Assembly: GCA_027579435.1 (NCBI GenBank)
Contig: JANBPK010000828.1
Location: 19,338-83,337 of the forward strand
Length of the DNA stretch: 64,000 nt
From: Candolleomyces eurysporus
Lineage: Eukaryota; Basidiomycota; Agaricomycetes; Agaricales; Psathyrellaceae
Direction: 5' to 3'
Shown: positions 36,810 through 47,497 of the stretch, one piece after another
Position numbering within the stretch: the first letter of the stretch is position 1
Layout of the letters: the number at the start of each line of letters is the position of its first letter
Notes under the pieces: model-generated
Told to the model about the DNA's origin: nothing
What the model saw: only the letters and a program-made list of their open reading frames with translations
Database searches by the model: none
Program-made: the position numbers and the translations under genes

Positions 36810-37865
36810 GGAGCCAGGGCAGCCTTGTACTTCCCAACTTTCAGCCGTCTTGCATTGACGCAAAATGTAATTACACCAAAGTTCTGCATGTCGGGCTGCA
36901 CCAATTGCACTGAATAAGGACGTTGGTATATAATTAAAATGGAGGAATGAGGCTCATACTGTACCTGCACATGGACATCATAGAACATCCACTTAACACC
37001 GTCCTCTGAGTCCAAAACACCNAAAAAACTTGTCAGTATCAACGCATATAATTGCATTTTCGCTGCTCACGGAACCTTATAATTCAGGTAATCGCCGTTA
37101 ATCGCTGGTAAGCGATACGCCATGTACTGTGCTTGTCAGAGCTTCATTGATTTATTGATGGGGGTCAGCAGCTACGGGCTATCGTTATAATGTGATCAAT
37201 GTCCTCACTTGTACATCTATCGGCAAGCCTGCCCTAGAGGAACTCTGCACACTGCGTACGGCCAACATAAATTGGCCCACGGCAGTCCGGGCTGCCCAAG
37301 AAGTCGTACAAGGATTTATCGCAAGGTCTATGGTGTGTTCAAGTCCTCGGAAAGAGAGACGTCAATCAAGGAGTGTAGGTCTCCCAGGGCATACTCTGCG
37401 TCGCCGTCGCCTGTTTTCAGTAACAGATCGACAAGGAACGCAGCAGGGATAGAGTGCATATTGAAGAAGATGCCAACAAAATCGGGAATTTCTCCCTTGA
37501 GGATCCAAAACCCACTTCACAGCGAGTATAGGATCCGAGGCCGACTGCAAGATCTAGGTGTAAAAGGCGTCAAGGTGCGAAACTTGATGGGGCTCGTTGG
37601 CTTCACTTTCAATACCCGGTCAAGGAGTATGTGAGAACTCCCGTGATGAGAGGTGGTGATATATCTAATGACGGTCGCCGCATAAATGAGTTTCTGGTCG
37701 AGCAAATTCGCAAGGATTTCCGGGAATGCCATGACGGGCTGAGGTGGTAGCGACGCCGGATTTCACCAAAATTTGCTCGAACATAAGAAACAAAGAGATG
37801 TCGGCATTGGGGTGGTATTTCTCATCCAAGATGAGAGGTGGAGCGAACGACGATTTCGGGTTCTC
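36810..37865 (-). pseudogene. NACHT protein pseudogene (C-terminal half)
   Basis: Degraded copy of the C-terminal half of the NACHT gene at 47498-49540. Seen: IYAATVIRYITTSHHG, LLDRVLKVKPTSP and ILAVKWVLDPQG match IYAATVIRYITTSRHG, LLDRVLKVKPTSP and ILAVKWLWAIKG in the other copy, but lie in different frames. DNA similarity runs over about 37203-37865 against 48010-48680, and over 36815-37022 against 47600-47810. The middle part (parent 47810-47990) is missing or replaced. Similarity ends abruptly near 37865, before the NACHT core. Multiple frameshifts make it non-functional. Confidence 0.8.
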
Positions 37866-39825
37866 GTTCTGGCCAGACTGATCCTGCTGGCAAGGGCAAA
37901 AATATTCGATATCAAGACACCATCATTAGGATCGAAAGAAATCGTGAAGGGGATATATCAAAAGTTCTACATAGCACAGTACTCCTCGAGCTTGAGGGGC
38001 AGCGACCCTGTCAGGATTGTTTTTGATTCACCTCCCGCTGTACTGTATCGTCGGGCTTGCCTTAGTTCGAGGTTAAGTTATCTGGATTCGGAGTGGAAGA
38101 GCTTCAACGATATTTAACAGCCGCTAAACTGTAGCAATAAATTGTGGTGATCATCAACGGAAACCTAGAGCGACACGGATGCCTCCATACTACTACCATA
38201 GGACCGATGAAACCCTGTAAATCGCAATCAGGGGGCTCGGCCCTGTCCCCCTCAACTTATACGTAGAAGATGACACTCAATGACATACACACATTCTCCT
38301 GTCAATGCCCCCTCATCATGAACGACGACACGAGTCGACAGTTCCACCCGGTGCACAAGACACGCCTGGTCACACTACCCAGCGCTCCATGCGCTCAGGG
38401 CGTCTCAATCAGACGCGCATGCTCGGCAGTCTCGGATGACTCCCCTCGGAATGCGGGGCCCCATACTTCTTCCAGCTCTTGGAGCCCCTATGCACGATAA
38501 TCGCTGCACGGGAGCGGTAGGCAGATATGAAGAGAGCNCTCTATGNATGGATAAAAATAGAAGAGAGCAACTCGCGACTCCGAGTGGGTCANCAAATATT
38601 TTTTACATACCTCATCTCATCCTCATCCCATGCGTGCGTCAGCACATACGTATGTCAAAATGTAAATCCCCCGCCCTTCCAACACGTCGAGTTCTTGAAA
38701 CTGTGGAGAACGACCACATGCGCCGCGCGAGAGGGAAGCAGGTGGGGAAGCGTCCGCCTGACTGCTGCGCAACAAATTGCAGCAACGCGCTCCACTCCAT
38801 CCCAAGTTTTCTTCTTACTCCCCCTCGGTAGAACTCGTCGCCTTCGATCTTTGCATGATGACGCTGAACGATACGGATGTCATCACATTTGCAGCTGCAA
38901 AGTGAGCTCACACCTCATACATAATACGCTTACCTTACCTCGGCAGGACGGCCTCGAGCTCTCTATTAATATTACTCGTGAAAACTCTCGCGGATAGAGT
39001 TCTGTCGAGGAGCGTGTAGACAGCGGAAGCAGAATCATAATTCAGAGGTCAACTTGAAATGGTACGATATGCACAATACACTTCACACACAATGGGATGA
39101 TGGTTCGTGTGCGAAATTTTGAATATGGAATTCGGATACAGTGCACGCGGTGTTTGAGCCTCGTTCCATTGATCTTTTCCCGCTCCCGCTCCCACCTTCA
39201 TAACGCTGACCTGAGCTCAGCGTTCAGCGTTCAGCGATTCTTGTCAACTTGATAGCGCGCTGAGTGATTAAGATAACTGGGATTTGGTGACGCTGTGGAT
39301 CGACAGTTGCCGTACTACGTCCACTAGGGTTTTTGGGGTTGGCACCCTGAGCGCACCAGGAACTATGAATGATGATGAGGGCATGCCGTCACCGCGCATC
39401 CGCTTCTCTTCTCTTCATGATTCATGATCATCAGCATCAGAAAAGCTGGCTGACCGATATTGGACCGACCCGAATGAATGAAATAAATGGTACCCCCAAA
39501 ATAAACCAAAGGCTCCGGTTCGCAGGAAGACCGCCGAAAGTTCGATATTCGAATCCGAGAATCACTTGTCGATTGAGGATGTAAAGAAATAACTTGGAGA
39601 GCTGCTACAGAGTAAAATACTTTCTTTTGTACAGCGAATGACCAGGGTGGGGTATGATATTAACACAGAAACGCGAAAATTGTCAATGGAAGCCCTTTAA
39701 ATATAGTCCTCCAAAAACGACAGGACGGTGGTTACACTCCAGTGAACGACCTAAGGCAGTGGCAGTGGATGAAAGGCGAAGGGATGCGTGACCGAATCAT
39801 AAGTTAACATGGCGAACCGCTCCGT
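37866..39825. other. Gene-poor region
   Basis: About 2 kb. The plus-strand frames at 37773-38117 and 37838-38026 are open but have no recognisable motif, and the start of the first overlaps the pseudogene. Frames at 38270-38997 are short and mixed with Ns. I see no gene, tRNA or clear repeat. Confidence 0.35.
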
Positions 39826-40422
39826 TTAGAGGGAGACGGCAGCGAGGGCGATGGCGGCAATGGCTGCAACGGAGCTGAGACCGTGGGCCATGGCGCCGCT
39901 GGTGTTCTGGGCGGAAGCACCGCCACTGGTGGTGGANGGTGCGGTGTTGGTGGGAGCGGTGTTGGTACCGGTAGTGGTGGCANGGGGGAGTTGTACCACC
40001 GGTCGTGGTGCCTGTGGGAGTGCCGGAGCCTAGGGTGACACCCTGCGAAATGTGCATGTCAGAAACAGAGGAGCGGGTGAGAGTGAGGTAAAACGCGTAC
40101 CTCGGCAGCGCACATAGCCTGGGCGAGGGTGAGGGCAGTCGCGAGATCATCGCCCGTGCAGGTGGTGGTGATGCAAGTGGTGGCAGAGGTAACAAAGGCN
40201 TCACTCCTGCAGAGGCAGGCGTTGTCTTGTTGACTGCAGGTGCCGAAGTCAGCGCTGGCCAAGCAGGTCATGGCACAATCTATTGAACGAAAGCGTTAGG
40301 ATTCGGTAACGACACGGCCCAGGGGAGGTGGGTAACGCACCAGGGAGCTGACGGGGGAGGAGGGCGGAGGCGGAGGCGGAGGCAGCAAGGCCGAGGAAAG
40401 CAACAGCAGCGGAGAAACGCAT
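39826..40422 (-). CDS. CFEM-domain protein, probably GPI-anchored
   Basis: Small fungal surface or secreted protein; CFEM domains bind heme in some species and occur in cell-wall and effector proteins (family knowledge). Seen: ATG 40422 with signal peptide MRFSAAVAFLGLAASASASA; exon 1 40341-40422; exon 2 40101-40279 carrying eight Cys in CFEM spacing (DCAMTC, GTC, NACLC, TTC, TTC, AMC); exon 3 39826-40042 with a Thr/Gly/Ala-rich linker and a hydrophobic tail GLSSVAAIAAIALAAVSL typical of a GPI signal. An Asp expected before AFVTSA falls on an N (40200). Exon 3 has one base too many for a clean frame and contains Ns at about 39937 and 39983, so one N is probably an insertion. About 158 aa. TATA box at 40531-40538. 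Confidence 0.88.
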
Positions 40423-40530
40423 GATGAGTGAGTAAAGAGGGGAGGGGTTGGGATTTGGAGGCGGTTGTGCTGAGGGGATACGATGGAAACTCAGGAGCGA
40501 GCTGGAGTATTGAGCCCCAATTCCCCTCCG

Positions 40531-40538
40531 TTTATATA
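40531..40538 (-). promoter_or_regulatory. TATA box of the CFEM gene
   Basis: TATATAAA on the minus strand, about 110 bp upstream of the CFEM start codon. Sequence and spacing fit a core promoter. Confidence 0.6.
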
Positions 40539-41129
40539 GCCAGGCCCCAGTTGATCAAAGAGTGCCTGGTTTCCAAAAACGGACGTCGCTTTGGCATTTG
40601 AATATCATCAGGGCCCACCGCGTCCCACGGATGCACACAAGCACACAAGACGTCTTGCATCCTCTGCGCCCATCCGAAAAGAATGAATACTGTTGTCAGG
40701 TTCCTTGGCCAGCCCTGATCCCGCCTTCGCGAAGATTTCTTGACTCTGGGCAGCTGGCAGCAATAGAGCAAGAACAAAGCACAAATAATGCAGTATGCAT
40801 ACACAGGACAATGGCACAAACACTGGCCCGAAAGGGGAGACAATTCCCTTTGTTGAGAAGTGTGAGAGATCTCAGCGAAGCGGAAGCGAGACAGAAGCGC
40901 CCCTGTCATCCGAGCTTTGCCTCTATTTATTTCCCACATCCGTCACCCTTTCCTTCCGAGCCGAGCAGCGCTTGCGCTGATGCCGACTGCTCCCCGGCTG
41001 TTTCCGAGAACTAGCAAGCCACTGGAAACCTTATCCTTGTTTACGCAACACGGGCGGTGCCAAACACGCGGGCAGTCGCTGCGATTTCCTGATCTTGGTT
41101 GCTCACCGTTCCCGTTCTCCTCAAGACCA
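40539..41129. other. Divergent promoter region, CFEM / eL31
   Basis: About 590 bp shared by the CFEM (minus) and eL31 (plus) promoters. A pyrimidine-rich stretch (about 40930-40960) precedes eL31, as is common for ribosomal protein genes. No other gene. Confidence 0.4.
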
Positions 41130-41756
41130 ATGGTGAGTCCATGCCCGACGACGACGAGACCCTTGGACCCGTGCTGACCGACGTCCCAGGCCCGCACCAG
41201 CACCACGAAAAAGGTGGGAACGATAGTGACGATATGAACAGTATACTCATACTCCACCAACCTTTGTTAGACCGGCGGCAAGCAGCGCTCTGCCCTCCAA
41301 GACGTCGTCACCCGGGAGTACACCATCCACCTCCACAAGCGCGTGCACGGCCGATCCTTCAAAAAGCGTGCCCCATGGGCTGTCAAGTCGATCATTGACT
41401 TTACACAGAAGGCGATGGGCACTTCGGATGTGAGAATCGACCCCAAGCTTAACCAGGCTGTGTGGGCGCAGGGTATCAAGTCGGTACCCCACCGGCTGAG
41501 GTTGAGGCTCGAGAGTGCGTTACAAAAAGCTGTCTCTTCGTGAACGATAATCCTGACTGACGGCCCTTCGTTTGCGTTTGCAGGAAAGCGAAATGACGAG
41601 GAGGGTGCTAAGGAGAAGCTTTTTACATACGTCAGCCATGTCCCCGTCGCTACTTTCAAGGTACGTCGTAATAACCCTGCTTCCATCTCGTTGAGTCTGA
41701 TCATTGTCACTTCACTTTAACAGGGTCTCCAAACCGAGGTCGTTGAGGCAGAGTGA
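41130..41756 (+). CDS. RPL31: 60S ribosomal protein eL31
   Basis: Structural protein of the large ribosomal subunit near the exit tunnel. Seen: [80 protein letters not shown] and [13 protein letters not shown] match the family along its whole length. Gene model: exon 1 is only the ATG (41130-41132), followed directly by gtgagt; exon 2 41271-41514; exon 3 41584-41660; exon 4 41724-41756 with a TGA. The exons sum to 357 nt, encoding 118 aa, close to the usual size. Splice phases all agree. Constitutive expression is expected. The only ribosomal gene in the window. Confidence 0.96.
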
Positions 41757-42542
41757 TTGATTGAACCCCTTCGTTTCCCTTTCATGTTCTCTACTATTAC
41801 CACCAGCATCAATCACCCTTATGCATTCAGCAGTGTGCGCCTTGCCCTATGTCCATGATCCTTCTTATGAATGCCTATGTCTTGCCGGAGAAGATACTTG
41901 TGTCTGTGTCATTTCCGAGGTTGCCGACATGTGGCTTATCTCCCCGAGGTCCCTTCCTCTGGGAATTAGCTGCGGTGCCAAACAAAACGAGTGAGTTCAA
42001 CCTCGAATTTTCTGTTGAAGTCGCGTGTATCTTCAACGCCACCGACCTCTCCTTTACAACATTTTCCTCAACTAAAGGCCGACACTTGTGCTTGTGTTGT
42101 TTGATCTTGCGATCGGTGCACGAGAGCGCTGAAAGTGGCCAGACGGTTCCCCGCTGAACCTCTTGTCTTGCTCCGAGGCTCGTCGAAAAATCACGAGCGG
42201 GGAGACATATCAATATCCCCCTCCGTCGGTTGGTCCTCTGAAGCTTATTTTTCTGCTTGGGGTCATTTGACAGACACAGCGTGGTGCTTTGGTCTGGTGA
42301 TGAGAGCAACTGAACGGGTACAGATGATTTATGATGTGCATCAGGTTGCGATAACATATGTAAGTATGAGGGCGCGGTGCACCTTCGAATTCGAATTCAA
42401 TGGGGATGGAACAACGACAGAATTCGATTGTAAGGAGTTCCGTCGAAGTTCAGTCAGCATCCCTACAGCGTTTATCAGCTGGCTGGAATCTTAACGTTAC
42501 AACGGCTTTCCGACTATCGATGAACTTGAGAAGGTGAGTTGG
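41757..42542. other. Intergenic region
   Basis: About 0.8 kb downstream of eL31. Several open frames up to 160 codons occur on the minus strand, but none has a motif or a convincing start. No supported gene. Confidence 0.35.
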
Positions 42543-42683
42543 GATGTGAGATTGTACATACTGGGAACATGATACACGATACAAGGACAGGAGCAGAGAC
42601 GTTTGTAAGCAAAAGATGTGAAGTTGTATATACTAGCAACATGATACAGGATACAAGGACAGGAGTAGACGCTCGTACACAAG
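42543..42683. repeat. Tandem direct repeat, about 72 bp x 2
   Basis: Two imperfect head-to-tail copies (42543-42614 and 42615-42683). Both contain GATGTGA..TTGTA.ATACT, then AACATGATACA, then GATACAAGGACAGGAG. Differences are mostly single bases, so the duplication is not brand new. Confidence 0.75.
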
Positions 42684-42790
42684 AGATTCGACAGAACAAG
42701 GCAAAAGAACACAGTGATACAAGAGTTCATTACATTTCGGTAGACTTATCATCAATCAATCGACATAAATCCAATAAATAATCTCGAAAA

Positions 42791-42857
42791 CACGAAAGCG
42801 AGTTGGCACGAAAGCGAGCTGGTACGAAAGCGAGTTGGAAAGCGAGTTGGGAAAGCG
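42791..42857. repeat. Minisatellite, 16-bp unit
   Basis: About four copies of CACGAAAGCGAGTTGG-like units (three of 16 bp, then shortened ones). It lies just past the 3' end of the 42922-44017 gene, probably in its 3' UTR or beyond. Confidence 0.75.
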
Positions 42858-42921
42858 TAGTAGTCGAACATTACCAGAAAAGAAAGAAAGAAAGACTCGA
42901 AGCGCCGGAGATAGTCGTAGG

Positions 42922-44017
42922 TTAGGACGCTTGAGACGTACTCGTGCTCGTACTCGCGACCGAGGCCGACGTCCCCGAAGGACGGATCTCAACGCCGCTA
43001 GTCGTCGTCGGGGGAGGAATTGTAGTAGCCGGGACCGCGTTCACGGTCTGGCCGAGAGGAGAAGGCGTCCGGGGTTGATACCACGTCTGCACCGTCTGCT
43101 GAGGTTGGGTACTACTGCTGCTGCTACTACTAGCAGCATGTCGTGGTGGCGTACGTTGAGGGTGTACATGAAGCTGTGGTTGCATCTGTCGAGGTTGCGC
43201 GTTATGGTGTGGTTGCTGAGCTACATGAGCAGGATGTGGTTGTCGATGGGGGACAGGCCTAGGATAGTGGTGTTGCTGGGATGGCGCAGGTCCAGCTTCG
43301 TCTGTTACCAGTGTCACGTCGATTCGGGGTCCCATGTCTTGCCCGTGTATCCATTGTTTTTGGAGATCGAGCTTCGTTCTGCTCTTCTCTTGGTTTCTGT
43401 TGATGGTTTTGAGTCGGACGTCGAAGGCGGTCATCTGTTATGAGTAGTGTGAGCAGATGTAAGTAGAGGAATGAGCTGTTAGTTCCGGGTGGGGAGAATG
43501 ACGAGAGAATATCCTTAGGGAAGCTGCAGGATGGGAGACCTACGAGATGGAATTGCTGCAGCTCGTGGAGCTGTTTTGCATAGTTTCGACAATGTTCGCG
43601 AGAGAGTTTAGGATCTTCCGTGAACTCCGAGTATCTTAACGTATACTCGTGCCTCAGTGACCAAGCCCTAGAGCCCGTGAGCAAAAAGAGTTTTCAGTTT
43701 CGACGATGACGGTCCTAGGAAAGACAAAGGGGGCGGTCTACATACTTCTTCACAATCTCCTCTACCTCACGAAGCAACTCATCGTTGGCTGGGATCGCCT
43801 CAACAAGTTTATAGTGATAACTGAGGATCTCGTCAAATTGTCCATCTAGCTTCAACGCGTACTTCTTCCATGCTGGATCTCTCCAAGTTTCCCAAGTGCC
43901 TGGTTGAGGGATCTCTGCGAGCAGGTGTGCTGGAGTTGGAGGAATCTCGGACTCGTATTTGGTAATATCCTCGTCCTCTTCTTCCTCTTCTTCGTCTCTA
44001 GTGTCGTGAGGCATCAT
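42922..44017 (-). CDS. Unknown protein, acidic N-terminus and Gln/His/Pro-rich C-terminus
   Basis: Not recognised. Seen: two candidate ATGs at 44015-44017 and 44012-44014; an acidic run RDEEEEEEDEDITKYESE; a helical section GTWETWRDPAWKKYALKLDG, then YHYKLVEAIPANDELLREVE; an intron (about 43685-43745); RAWSLRHEYTLRYSEFTEDP and HCRNYAKQLHELQQFHL; an intron (about 43438-43540); MTAFDVRLKTINRNQEKSRT; and then a low-complexity tail rich in Gln, His, Pro, Ser and Thr, with a run of seven Ser. About 300 aa. Splice sites are GT-AG and the frame is continuous, so a real gene is likely. No signal peptide or membrane segment. The tail suggests a disordered, possibly nuclear, protein, but that is a guess. 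Confidence 0.65.
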
Positions 44018-44411
44018 GATAGTCCTGCCAGTGCTAGGCAGGGGCGAGAGGACGGATGTTCAACAACCAGGCACTCGAGTTGTGTTGGAGGGAGCGAGGA
44101 AAGCGGACCATGGCAACAGGCGCTCATCCCTTATACTTTAAGCCTTGGATACACGCGCCTTACGTGTGTATCACGAACACGCGTTTGATATTCATCGTCC
44201 GGAGCAACGGTTCAGTTTGTTCAAAATCATCGATTTCTGCTGGCGCCCACTATCGCACACAAGGACAAACGCCGACGCCACATTTCCCGGGACCTGTAGT
44301 CGCTACTGGATGTCCACTTCCGCTGCAAAGACCGGCCGAGCTGGGGAAGTTGAATGCATCATGACCACAGGCTTAGAGAACGTCTACGGATCTTGCTATA
44401 TACATCGCGCC
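44018..44411. other. Intergenic region
   Basis: About 390 bp containing the promoter of the 42922-44017 gene and the 3' end of the next gene. No other feature. Confidence 0.35.
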
Positions 44412-46389
44412 CTAAGTTGAACTTGTAGTCGGCCTCCTCCACAGTTCTTCCACGCCAATACTAGCCATCCCTGGCAACCTCACCTCCTCCAAGCTCTCGC
44501 AGCTCTCCCATAACCGTCCAATAGCGGGTGGAAACTCATCCTTCTCCCTCCAAACCACTTCTCCAGTGTTATCATCGATCTCCTGACCCGAACATCCCGT
44601 AAAGATATCCGTAATCACTACGGTCTTCAAATCAGTTGATCCACAAAAAATGGAAGAAATAGCGTCGACGACGAGGTGGGGGTCTATTCGCATTGTGGGC
44701 ACGGTGTCGACCGTTTCCCACCTGGGTTCGTGTGCCGAGATTTGGAGCCGGGTGATACCTTGCATAGAGGAGTAATTTACCGGTTGTGCGCTCCCAGATT
44801 GTTTAGGGCTTGAAGTGGAGGGAGCGGTATCAGCTGCTGGGGGGGGCTGCTGTCGCGGCGACGTTTCGCAACCAGCCTTGGAAACACTGATGGGCCGGGT
44901 ACATCGTGCGTATCGCCAACGTACGCAATCGCGGTAGTGGCACCGATCCGGTTGTGCGGGGGCGGGAGGCAAGGAGCGAGAGTACCGCAGACATCTCGTG
45001 GAATCGGACCGCTGTCCAACTGTCTTGAGCGAAATTATGCTCCTGTGAGATCGTCAGGGTTTCAAGAGACGGAAGAAGCCTTCCTTTGGTCTTGGGCGAT
45101 GTAGAGTTGGGGGACCCCGTTGATAGAATAGGGATGAGAAGGGCAGGAGCTGCAACGAGTTGGCGGAGGTTTGGAAGAAGATCGTCTTCATAGAAAATTT
45201 GGACCGTCCCAACAAGTTCGTGGACCAAAAGGGTGACCGCCGTGAGGGTCGGGTGAGCTTGGAAAAACGAAATCAGGACGGGAAACGGGACCCGCGAATC
45301 CCGAATGCTAAGATGCGACAATTGGGGGAATCTCCAACTGGACAGCATCCCGTGCCAGTCATACGCGACGAGTCGACAGTTGGAGAAGTGCAATCTCGTC
45401 AGCGTAGTGGAGGAGTGGATAGCGAGATTGTGGAGACATGGAAATAGGAAAGGACTGAATGGTCCCTTATTCGAGAGGGTGAGCATAGATAATCGGCTGT
45501 CGTTGAAAACATTCGGTAGGGTAGCCAAGTCGTCTGGGCGCGGAGGAATGTGGCTTTGCACTTGCAAGCGATCACTCCAGTGATTTGGTCCGTAGGAGGC
45601 CGGCATTTGTTTGTCGATAGTGTCAGTATCGGGTTTTGCAGGCTTCTTATTGGAAGGCCACAGTCGATATTTTTTAAGGAAGGACTTCTTTGAAGAGGGA
45701 TGGGTCGGTGGTTCAGGTAAAACCGTGAATTCGTGGATGAAGATGGGCTCATTCGTTTGCTCACTCTGGACTCGCCCCTTCTGGTCGCAAGCAAAATCTG
45801 TGACCGTTATTTCCATCCCTTCTTGTTGAGCACAAACTTCCATAAGTTTGAGGAATGCTCTTGACGACTTGCTGGCCCTTTTCCATAGGTGTGGATTGGT
45901 GGAGAGAAATTGGACTCGCCGACATCGCCGACTGCGCGAGAGCAAACTGTGGAGACACCACATTTGCTCCGCCGCACTGCACGGGTCTTGATCATTTCGA
46001 GGCATTCGGTAGACGATACCGAAGTCAAACTCCGGCTCTGTGGAGGAATGAAAGAGACCACGAATAAGAGTTTGAGCGTGTTCAGTACCAATGGGATCGG
46101 ACGTTGTTGAACACCAGCTGGAGTCGAAATCCTTGGACCGGAAGTCTGTTGATATATCATTATCATGGGAATGAGGGGAGGGGTCCATTCTATAAATTTG
46201 AAGGGTGGTCTGCTCGGCGGCATCCAGTAGCTTCCTAGTTTGAATGCCGACGATTGTGGGCTGGAGAGCCTCGTATAAGGCCTTGCAAGTGAGTCCGAGC
46301 TGGAGACCTTGAAGAGTGGGAGGGCTATCGGAATGAACCTTCGAAAGGATCTCATCGATGATTTCCTTGGGACAGTGAGAGCAGCTCAT
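44412..46389 (-). CDS. F-box-like / leucine-rich protein (subfamily iii), frame break in C8 run
   Basis: Relative of the 31650-33519 gene. Seen: ATG at 46387-46389; F-box-like CPKEIIDEILSKVHSD and QLGLTCKALYEALQPTIVG; a variable region; VAYDWHGMLSSWRFPQLSHL and DSRVPFPVLISFFQAHPTL; more Leu-rich repeats; and a C-terminal part with VVDAISSIFCGSTDLKTVVI and IGRLWESCESLEEVRLPGM. The long frame stops at 44830 in a run of eight C (plus-strand G 44839-44846). Seven C would continue as TAAPPAADTAPSTSS into the C-terminal frame ending at a TAG at 44412-44414. The hydrophobic stretch upstream of the ATG lacks an ATG start (GTG at 46482) and is not counted. Single exon apart from the frame break. Confidence 0.7.
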
Positions 46390-46550
46390 CTTCTCATAAG
46401 TTCTTGCCAGTTGGATCGTGGACGTGAGCTGCAGAAAGGTGAGAATGAGGACCAGCTGGACGGTAAACAAGAAATGCCTCACTATTATGCTTCGTGGGGT
46501 CGCAGTGCGCGCTGAAGATCTTTACTGGCTTCATGGGGGGTTGTTGAGGG

Positions 46551-46558
46551 TTTATATA
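46551..46558 (-). promoter_or_regulatory. TATA box of the 44412-46389 F-box-like gene
   Basis: TATATAAA on the minus strand, about 160 bp upstream of the start codon. Confidence 0.5.
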
Positions 46559-46728
46559 CCTCCTTGGTTGAATTGAATCGGCAAGGGGTGTGCCCGGATC
46601 TAGTTTTGAAATGCGAGTCAATAGCGGGGAAACGAATAGGGTGGGTGATTAGTAGACTGTACCAATTCACTCGATTAATTCAATGAATCGGTACAGTATG
46701 GAGTACTATCTGAGAGTGTGTTGCTGGG

Positions 46729-47356
46729 TCATTGAGGGTGTTTCCAGCTTCTACCACTGAAGAAAGTCGACCGAATTTCTCTGGTGCTTGATGGGTTGGC
46801 CTCGATGTATTTGACTACGGCATCCGGTCCAAACATTGGCGGACGTCGGACATAAAGACTTGAATTTCCTAGACGTTGAAAGCCTGATTGTTTGGGCCTT
46901 GAAAATGTCGGGTATCATCGCTTAAATTCCCCCAGAGCTCTGGTAACATCGGAAATAAGGACACTTCCCCCTTCAATTCAGGTTTGCAGCGATTTCCTTA
47001 GAAATTCAACCGTTATTGTAGTGCGGAGTAGAAGAAATGGCTGAGAGCCTGTTGGGACGTCTAAATGGGCTTGAAAGGGAGAAGATATTTCTAAGAAAGT
47101 TTGAAGGTCTTTAGATCGCTGTCAATATTCTCCTTCGTAAACATCGGGAGGTTGGCGGCGCGGCAGAGATCGAGCATGTCGAGGTGGGAGAGGCTGGATT
47201 CTGGAGATGTACTGTACCTCTGATCATCCCAGTCGCGGTTTTGTGGCTCCATGAGTATTCATGCTTGTGCGCTTTGGCAATGGCCGCAGCAGGGTGAAAG
47301 GACGTTCCGAGGCTAGAGGAAGCAGCCAGGAGTAGCCCTAACCTATACATACTCAT
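46729..47356 (-). CDS. Unassigned small gene or remnant with a leader peptide
   Basis: Not recognised. Seen: ATG at 47356 with a hydrophobic leader (MSMYRLGLLLAASSSLGTS) that could be a signal peptide, then HKHEYSWSHK. A second gene-like block in another frame (about 47115-47205) reads SLSHLDMLDLCRAANLPMF and KENIDSDLKTFKLS. A third block (about 46729-46860) reads LYVRRPPMFGPDAVVKYIEA and NPSSTREIRSTFFSG before a TGA at 46729-46731. The blocks may be exons of one small secreted protein or debris of unrelated pieces; I could not build a clean splice model. No family is proposed. Confidence 0.25.
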
Positions 47357-47497
47357 ATTGGAATCGATCCCGGCAGTTTCGTCTCACTCTCTTGTCCATC
47401 CCATCCAACGTGCCGTTGAGTATTTGATTTCATATTTTGCATTCATTTTAGGTTGATGAAATGGAGGGATAGCCAATGCGCTGAAGGAAACATATAA

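Noticed and set aside
37838..38026. Plus-strand frame with a P-loop-like PAGKGKN
   Set aside because: The motif lacks the final Ser/Thr of Walker A, has no hydrophobic strand before it, and the frame overlaps the edge of a pseudogene. Chance match.
46390..46482. Hydrophobic N-terminal extension that would give the 44412-46389 gene a signal-like start
   Set aside because: The first codon is GTG, not ATG, and the F-box-like region begins right after the ATG at 46389. A secreted F-box protein makes no sense.
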